Shown here piece after piece: positions 59,726 to 64,000 of a DNA stretch of 64,000 nt. Within the stretch, counting starts at the first letter, position 1; each line of letters opens with the position of its first letter. A model generated the notes under the pieces. The model worked only from the letters and a program-made list of their open reading frames with translations. It was not told where the DNA came from and made no database searches. The stretch spans positions 124,001 through 188,000 of the forward strand of contig CAZCNS010000001.1 in NCBI GenBank assembly GCA_964500205.1, in the 5' to 3' direction. The DNA comes from UBA10329 sp964500205. GTDB lineage: Bacteria > Bacteroidota > Bacteroidia > UBA10329. The position numbers and the translations under genes were made by a program.

Positions 59726-60499
59726 TCATTTGACCACCTCCGCTTCTTCCAGAATGTAATTGCAGTGCATGAGGTCTTCATAGTTGAGTCGCAGCGTGCC
59801 CTTGAATGTGCGGACGTCATCGGTCTTGAATTTCTTGCCGCCCTCTTTCAGTTGCAGTTCGAGGATGGATTCCGGCCCTGCTTGTCCGCAAAAGAAACAG
59901 CTCGCGAACGGGTTGGCCGACAGCACGAAGTAGCCCGTCTCCACATCCACAGGGATGACGTAGCCCTTGATCTGCACGGGCTGCCCGTTCACCGCAAGCA
60001 CCTCCTTCCCGAATTTCGGGTAATAGAACATCTCGTCATGCTCCACCGAATACTTCTCCGACCACTCCACCTTGGCGAGGAGGTCCCAGTCGATTTTACG
60101 GTGCTGGGAGAATGCTGAGGCGGAAATCAGCAGCAGGAAAATGAATGGGACGAAAGACGAGGGACGAGGGACGAGGGAGACCCCCTGACCCCCGAAGGGA
60201 GGAATTTGAAAAAACGAAGCCGATGCCCTTTGCGTCTTCGCGTCTTTGCGCGAAAAACTCTTTATCGTGAAAACTGAGACGAGAGACGAGGGACGAGGGA
60301 CGAGGGGGGAAAAGATTTGCGATAGACGATTTGCAATGGATCCCGCATCTGCGGGACGATTTATCGCACTTTGCCTCTCTGCCTCTCTGTGTGAAAAATC
60401 TTCAGTGCGCCTTTGTGAAAGCCCTTCGTGCGCCTTTGTGGTTAAAGCACTGATTTGCTGATTTGCTGATTCCCTGATTCCCTTCATTTCGTCACTCAT
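59726..60499 (-). CDS. CFFCG-motif protein A, DUF3299-like, with repeat-invaded N-terminus
   Basis: The clear part is the C-terminal ~125 residues, with SASAFSQHRKIDWDLL then VQIKGYVIPVDV and NPFASCFFCGQAGPESILEL, similar to the following paralogue. The first ~130 codons, from an ATG that overlaps the permease stop by eight bases, are derived from intergenic repeats (twice the heptad GACGAGG; CTTTGCGTCTTCGCG-type sequence) yet stay open. The hydrophobic segment VPFIFLLLISASAFSQ looks like a signal peptide whose own start codon is missing. The true start is uncertain. Confidence 0.65.
   Translation of the reverse strand: MSDEMKGIRESANQQISALTTKAHEGLSQRRTEDFSHREAERQSAINRPADAGSIANRLSQIFSPLVPRPSSLVSVFTIKSFSRKDAKTQRASASFFQIPPFGGQGVSLVPRPSSFVPFIFLLLISASAFSQHRKIDWDLLAKVEWSEKYSVEHDEMFYYPKFGKEVLAVNGQPVQIKGYVIPVDVETGYFVLSANPFASCFFCGQAGPESILELQLKEGGKKFKTDDVRTFKGTLRLNYEDLMHCNYILEEAEVVK
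60149..60305. repeat. Two GACGAGG heptanucleotide arrays
   Basis: Each array has one imperfect unit (GACGAAA or GACGAGA) followed by three perfect GACGAGG units (60149-60176 and 60278-60305). Between them is CCTTTGCGTCTTCGCGTCTTTGCGCG, a sequence like the widespread CTTTGCGTC-type intergenic repeats. Unit length 7 means that gain or loss of a unit shifts the reading frame. Confidence 0.8.
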
Positions 60500-61790
60500 T
60501 GCGCAGCACCTCTGAAATATCCGTCCTGTATGCCTGAACCGCTGGAATCAACGCTGCAACCGTACCGATAAGCAGGGTGACGGGCAGCAGCCAGAGTTCC
60601 TCCATCGGCAGCCAGCCGCCCGCGAGGCCGAGCTGCATCTGCTCCTCGCTCAGTTTCGCCATGAGCACCAGTCCCGCACGGCCGAGCACCGTGCCCGCCA
60701 CATGGCCGCTGACACACAGCAACAGGCTTTCCAGGATGACCATGCCGAACAGCTTGGCAGGCGATGCACCGAGCGACCGCAAGAGGGCCAGCTCATACTT
60801 CCTGTCCTTCAATGAATTGAGCAGGGAAATGAACACACTGATGGCCGCGATTGCCATGATGAGCATCCCTATGATCTGCAACGTGGTGAATCCCACGCCC
60901 AGCAACTGATACAGACGGTTGATCTCAATGGCAGGCAGCGCGGCCTGCATCGAAGTATTCGCGTTGATGTGGCGTGGCAACTGCATCATGCCCATCGGAC
61001 TCTTGAATTTGACGAGAAGCGCGGTTATCTCGCGGTCTTCCTCGTCATCGTGGTGCTCATGATCATCATCATGGTCGTGATGTGCGTGGTCATGCCCGTG
61101 ATCGCATTCTGGGCCGTGGACGTGCTCTTCGTCATGTCCAAGCGCCTCTTCTTCATCATGTTCGTGGTGCGCGTGGTCGTCATGGATGCTCCACACACTG
61201 CTGATGTTGGTGAGGATGAGCCTGTCCATCACCGTGCCCGTGGGTTTCAGGATTCCGGTGACGTGGTAGGCGGATTCGTCATGCACGTGGCCGTCATCCA
61301 CCAGTCCGTGCGAGCCGTGGAAATGGTCACCGATGCTCAGCCCCGTCCGCTGCGCCACCAGGCTGCCCACCACCGCCTCGAAATCCTTCTCCCAGATTCT
61401 TCCTTCAGAAAAAGAACCCTGATAATGCTCGATGTAGCGCGGCTCCGTGCCCACGATGCGGTAGCCTTGATAATTGTCACCATACGCAAGCGGGATGCTG
61501 TGCAGGATGAGAGGATTACGCTGAATCTGCCTCACCTCGCTGAGGGGGATGTTGCCCGTGGGGCTGTCCATCTGATAGACGGACGAAAGAATGAGTTGCA
61601 GCGGACTGCCCTTGGCGCCCACCACCATGTCGATGCCGCGGATGTCGCGGTTGAAACGGTCTTGCATCTGCCCGCCCGCCACCAGCACGAAGCCGACCAT
61701 GCCCACCCCGATCGCCAGCAGCATGATGCTGAGGGCGGTGCTTAGTCTATCGGCCATGAGATTGGCCCAGCTGAGGCGTAGCATGTTCAT
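60492..61790 (-). CDS. FtsX-like ABC permease with histidine-rich loop
   Basis: The 432-residue membrane protein has four transmembrane segments, one at the N-terminus and three after about residue 300, with a large extracytoplasmic domain between them, as in MacB/LolE/FtsX permeases. The extracytoplasmic domain contains about 17 histidines within ~54 residues (about 205-258; HDDHAHHEHDEEE, HGHDHAHHDHDDDHEHHDDEED), a probable Zn/Cu/Ni binding loop. Its ATG overlaps the ATPase stop by four bases. Confidence 0.92.
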   Translation of the reverse strand: MNMLRLSWANLMADRLSTALSIMLLAIGVGMVGFVLVAGGQMQDRFNRDIRGIDMVVGAKGSPLQLILSSVYQMDSPTGNIPLSEVRQIQRNPLILHSIPLAYGDNYQGYRIVGTEPRYIEHYQGSFSEGRIWEKDFEAVVGSLVAQRTGLSIGDHFHGSHGLVDDGHVHDESAYHVTGILKPTGTVMDRLILTNISSVWSIHDDHAHHEHDEEEALGHDEEHVHGPECDHGHDHAHHDHDDDHEHHDDEEDREITALLVKFKSPMGMMQLPRHINANTSMQAALPAIEINRLYQLLGVGFTTLQIIGMLIMAIAAISVFISLLNSLKDRKYELALLRSLGASPAKLFGMVILESLLLCVSGHVAGTVLGRAGLVLMAKLSEEQMQLGLAGGWLPMEELWLLPVTLLIGTVAALIPAVQAYRTDISEVLRNE

Positions 61791-62413
61791 AGCTCCACAG
61801 AATTGGTGAAACGGTCTTTCAACCTTCTGTCGTGCGTCACGATGACGAGTGCCGCACCATGACGCTGAGAGGATTCGTGCAGCAGCTCTGCCACGCGATG
61901 GCAGTTCACATCGTCCAAGGCAGATGTCGGCTCATCGGCCAAAAGCAGTCCGGGTGAGGTCATCAGCGCACGGGCAATACTGACGCGCTGCCGCTCACCG
62001 ATGCTCAATGACTGCGGCATTTGCACGGACTTATCAGCAATGCCGAGCTCACTCAGCAACTGCCGGGCACGGGCCTCATCGGCATGCAGCCCGGCAAGGG
62101 TGCGGGCCAGCTGCAGGTTTTCCATCACATTGACCGACCGGATGAAAAGCGGCTGCTGGAATACTAATCCGATGTTCTTTCCCCGAAAAGCATCCATGGC
62201 AGTGCCCGAAAGTGTGGATAGATCCGTACTGTTCACATTGACCCTTCCAGTGGAGGGCCTCATCAGTCCTGCAAGCAGATGAAGCAAGGTGGTCTTGCCG
62301 CTGCCAGAGTTCCCCAATAGTAAAAGCACCTCCTCCTTTGCCACGCTGAGGTCGGGGAAGGCGAAGGACGGGCCTTGCGGGTAGGTGTATTCAAGTGCTG
62401 ACGCCTGAAGCAT
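61787..62413 (-). CDS. ABC transporter ATP-binding protein (LolD/MacB type)
   Basis: The 208-residue ATPase has Walker A GNSGSGKT at residues 34-41, Q-loop VFQQPL, signature LSIGERQR and Walker B LLLADEPTSALDD. A start at 62413 is chosen; an upstream in-frame start would precede the TAACTTTG promoter element. It should power the coupled FtsX-like permease. Confidence 0.95.
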   Translation of the reverse strand: MLQASALEYTYPQGPSFAFPDLSVAKEEVLLLLGNSGSGKTTLLHLLAGLMRPSTGRVNVNSTDLSTLSGTAMDAFRGKNIGLVFQQPLFIRSVNVMENLQLARTLAGLHADEARARQLLSELGIADKSVQMPQSLSIGERQRVSIARALMTSPGLLLADEPTSALDDVNCHRVAELLHESSQRHGAALVIVTHDRRLKDRFTNSVEL

Positions 62414-62418
62414 GGTTG

Positions 62419-62426
62419 CAAAGTTA
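62419..62426 (-). promoter_or_regulatory. -7 element TAACTTTG, leaderless spacing to the ABC operon
   Basis: Exact TAnnTTTG match on the minus strand, ending five bases before the ATG. Confidence 0.55.
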
Positions 62427-62484
62427 CGGTGCGAGGCATGGCAACGCCCTAAGACCCTTGGCATCCGTAGCTTCGCACCGCACG

Positions 62485-63813
62485 ATGCGTCTTTTCCGTC
62501 TCTTCCAGCTCCTTATGCTTGCGCCACTTCATTGTATGGCCCAAGAGGGTGATAGCATCGGTGCCGCTGACTCGGTATCGCAGGGCATGGCAGTGCAGTT
62601 CATGTATCACCCCAAGAACTGGTCAGACGAGAAGGACAGTACCCGCTATATGCTGGAGGGCAGCCCGATAATGTGGTACAACGGCTATGACGGACTCAAG
62701 TTCGGGGTGCATGCCGAGGGTGGCCGGGCAGACCTCGACCACGTTTTCAGCGCACGGCTGTGGGCCAACTCTGGCCTGTGGCAGTGGGGACTGCCCGAAG
62801 GCACCGACCCTTACGGTTTCATGCCTTTGGCGTTCACCGGTGATTACCGTACCTCATTGCGTGAGATATGGCGAAACAGTAGCGTGGAACTGGGCGTGAG
62901 GGCCTTGGAGGGTCTTTACGGCTATCACATAGGCGGTTCTAAACAGAACGCAGCAGGCACACTCACCATGAGACTGTGGTATCTGTCCATGTATCGAAGC
63001 GGTATAAACGGGATACCGTACCTCCTGAACCGTGACACTTGGGACGCAGGCCGCTGGAACAGCACCATCAACATCAGCACTTCCTACTCTTACACTTATG
63101 GTTCGGGTGAAGGTCAGGTAATGGTCCATGTGCGCAGCGCGTTTGTCGGGCCCGGACGCGACTATCACTGGTTCAGGGCAGAAGCATTGAATCAGACCGG
63201 TGTGTGGATGCTGAACCTCCAGTCGCGGGTGTTCCTACAGTTCGGATTCGGAAACGATTGGGCACCTGAGTCCATGCTCTACCTTGACAGGGCATCGCCA
63301 GAGGAGCTGATGGACAACAACATCACACGCTCCGCTGGCATCCTTCCCTCTCAATGGGCAGCCTACAGACCCGTGCAGAACCATTTTCACCATGGCGGAG
63401 GTCTGAATATGCGCGGATATGCGGGCTACCTCGCCCCAGAGGTCACAGAAGATGGTCAAGTGCTTGCCTACCGGGGTATGAGCGGTGCAGCGATCAACCT
63501 CGAACTGGAATTCGACCGCGTTCTGGGCAGCGATATGTGGCCGCTTCGCAAATGGGTCGGACTCAACACCTACCTGTTCGGTGATGCAGGTATCATCAGC
63601 GTTAACCCGCAAGGTGCCGCTCCATCATTCGCCATGCCTCGGGCCGATGCCGGCCTCGGACTGGCCCTCACCGTGAAGCAATGGGGGCCGGTGATGCGCC
63701 TGAAGCCTTTCACCGTGCGCTTCGACATGCCCTTTTTCGTGAGCCGTCCGTCCGCCTTGGAGGCCGACCACTGGCGTTTCCGGTGGGTACTCGGAGTGCA
63801 GCGGGCATTCTGA
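62485..63813 (+). CDS. Outer-membrane barrel-like protein
   Basis: The 442-residue protein has a signal peptide (MRLFRLFQLLMLAPLHCMAQ) and a beta-rich body of alternating aromatic and polar residues (ARLWANSGLWQWGL, AGTLTMRLWYLSMYRSG, RFDMPFFVSRPSALE) ending in a C-terminal WRFRWVLGVQRAF, where the final Phe fits barrel insertion. The pattern SPIMWYNGYDGLKFGVH resembles the barrel-like C-terminal region of Bacteroidota M1 aminopeptidases, but the peptidase domain is not there. It is transcribed away from the ABC operon. Confidence 0.82.
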   Translation: MRLFRLFQLLMLAPLHCMAQEGDSIGAADSVSQGMAVQFMYHPKNWSDEKDSTRYMLEGSPIMWYNGYDGLKFGVHAEGGRADLDHVFSARLWANSGLWQWGLPEGTDPYGFMPLAFTGDYRTSLREIWRNSSVELGVRALEGLYGYHIGGSKQNAAGTLTMRLWYLSMYRSGINGIPYLLNRDTWDAGRWNSTINISTSYSYTYGSGEGQVMVHVRSAFVGPGRDYHWFRAEALNQTGVWMLNLQSRVFLQFGFGNDWAPESMLYLDRASPEELMDNNITRSAGILPSQWAAYRPVQNHFHHGGGLNMRGYAGYLAPEVTEDGQVLAYRGMSGAAINLELEFDRVLGSDMWPLRKWVGLNTYLFGDAGIISVNPQGAAPSFAMPRADAGLGLALTVKQWGPVMRLKPFTVRFDMPFFVSRPSALEADHWRFRWVLGVQRAF

Positions 63814-63858
63814 CCCTCGTCATGTGCTCTATAAATTGACGCCTTGACCTTCGCAGGC

Positions 63859-64000
63859 ATGGAAAACAAAGGCATCATCATCTACGGCAGCCGGTACGGA
63901 GCTGCGGGGCAATACGCCAGTTGGGCTGGAGAGGCACTGAAAATGCCCGTTCACAACCACGAGGACACCCCTTCGGACTTCCTGAGCGAGGTCGATACGG
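63859..64000 (+). CDS. Flavodoxin-domain protein (partial, runs off right edge)
   Basis: The first 47 codons begin MENKGIIIYGSRYGAAGQYASWAGEAL, the FMN phosphate-binding start (YGSRYGAAGQYA) of flavodoxin-like proteins, close in pattern to menaquinone-dependent protoporphyrinogen oxidase (HemG) and related flavodoxins. The remainder is outside the window. Confidence 0.7.
   Translation, partial: MENKGIIIYGSRYGAAGQYASWAGEALKMPVHNHEDTPSDFLSEVDT

Noticed and set aside
60149..60305. CRISPR array made from the repeated GACGAGG units
   Set aside because: Units are seven bases without spacers; no cas gene is present in the window.

Overview
The window looks like a chromosomal segment of a moderately GC-rich member of the Bacteroidota, probably close to the Flavobacteriales. 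The evidence is: two long PKD-rich surface proteins ending in the gliding-motility-associated (type B) T9SS sorting domain; a further protein with a type A T9SS sorting domain; families largely confined to the phylum (Lacal_2735, DUF3822 beside rsmD, S16 with an Ala/Glu tail); and the Bacteroidota -7 promoter element TAnnTTTG in front of many genes. Taxonomy is inferred from gene content only.

Layout. 1-5.1 kb: two tandem minus-strand paralogues of a large secreted repeat protein (the first runs off the left edge), with a 47-codon relic of the next gene's 5' end between them. 5.1-7.9 kb: a phospholipid pair, a PlsB-like acyltransferase and gpsA. 7.9-12.1 kb: an SDR enzyme, a REP-like palindrome, an orphan BlaI-type repressor, an SPFH / small protein / Arc-like cassette and a polytopic membrane protein. 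12.1-16.5 kb (minus): Mrp/ApbC, an Nfu-type protein and 2-oxoacid:ferredoxin oxidoreductase KorA and KorB, so iron-sulphur assembly sits with an iron-sulphur enzyme. 16.7-23.6 kb: two PKD/SprB-repeat T9SS surface proteins that share blocks of identical DNA. 23.6-37 kb: ruvB, a secreted protein, an M16 peptidase lipoprotein, a TPR protein, a DinB-like protein, tadA, a fatty-acid desaturase, rpsP-rimM-trmN6, rsmD-DUF3822-membrane protein, and holB. 37-39.3 kb: an alpha/beta hydrolase, a degraded copy of the leuS 3' end, a ParE-type toxin-antitoxin pair, an orphan antitoxin-like gene and a small TonB-domain protein. 39.4-48.4 kb: leuS, an aldehyde dehydrogenase, two heavy-metal-associated proteins, an EamA transporter, a T9SS protein with a PHM-like copper signature, and rplU-rpmA. 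48.5-55.2 kb: a TPR/SpoIIE phosphatase, tdk, small proteins, tRNA-Cys, cysQ and a nitroreductase. 55.3-59.2 kb: a GNAT, two racemases and an M20 amidohydrolase in a tight row. 59.2-62.4 kb (minus): an ABC exporter-type ATPase, an FtsX-like permease with a very His-rich loop, and two CFFCG proteins, probably a metal-related system. 62.5-64 kb: an outer-membrane barrel-like protein and the start of a flavodoxin-domain protein.

Two themes stand out. The promoter element TAnnTTTG ends only 4 or 5 bases before the best start codon of several genes, which predicts leaderless mRNAs. The window also records recent sequence shuffling: a tandem duplication, blocks of identical DNA between surface-protein paralogues, a gene relic beside a toxin-antitoxin island, an AT-rich module inside leuS, and heptanucleotide arrays inside a reading frame. 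No CRISPR array, IS element or rRNA was seen.
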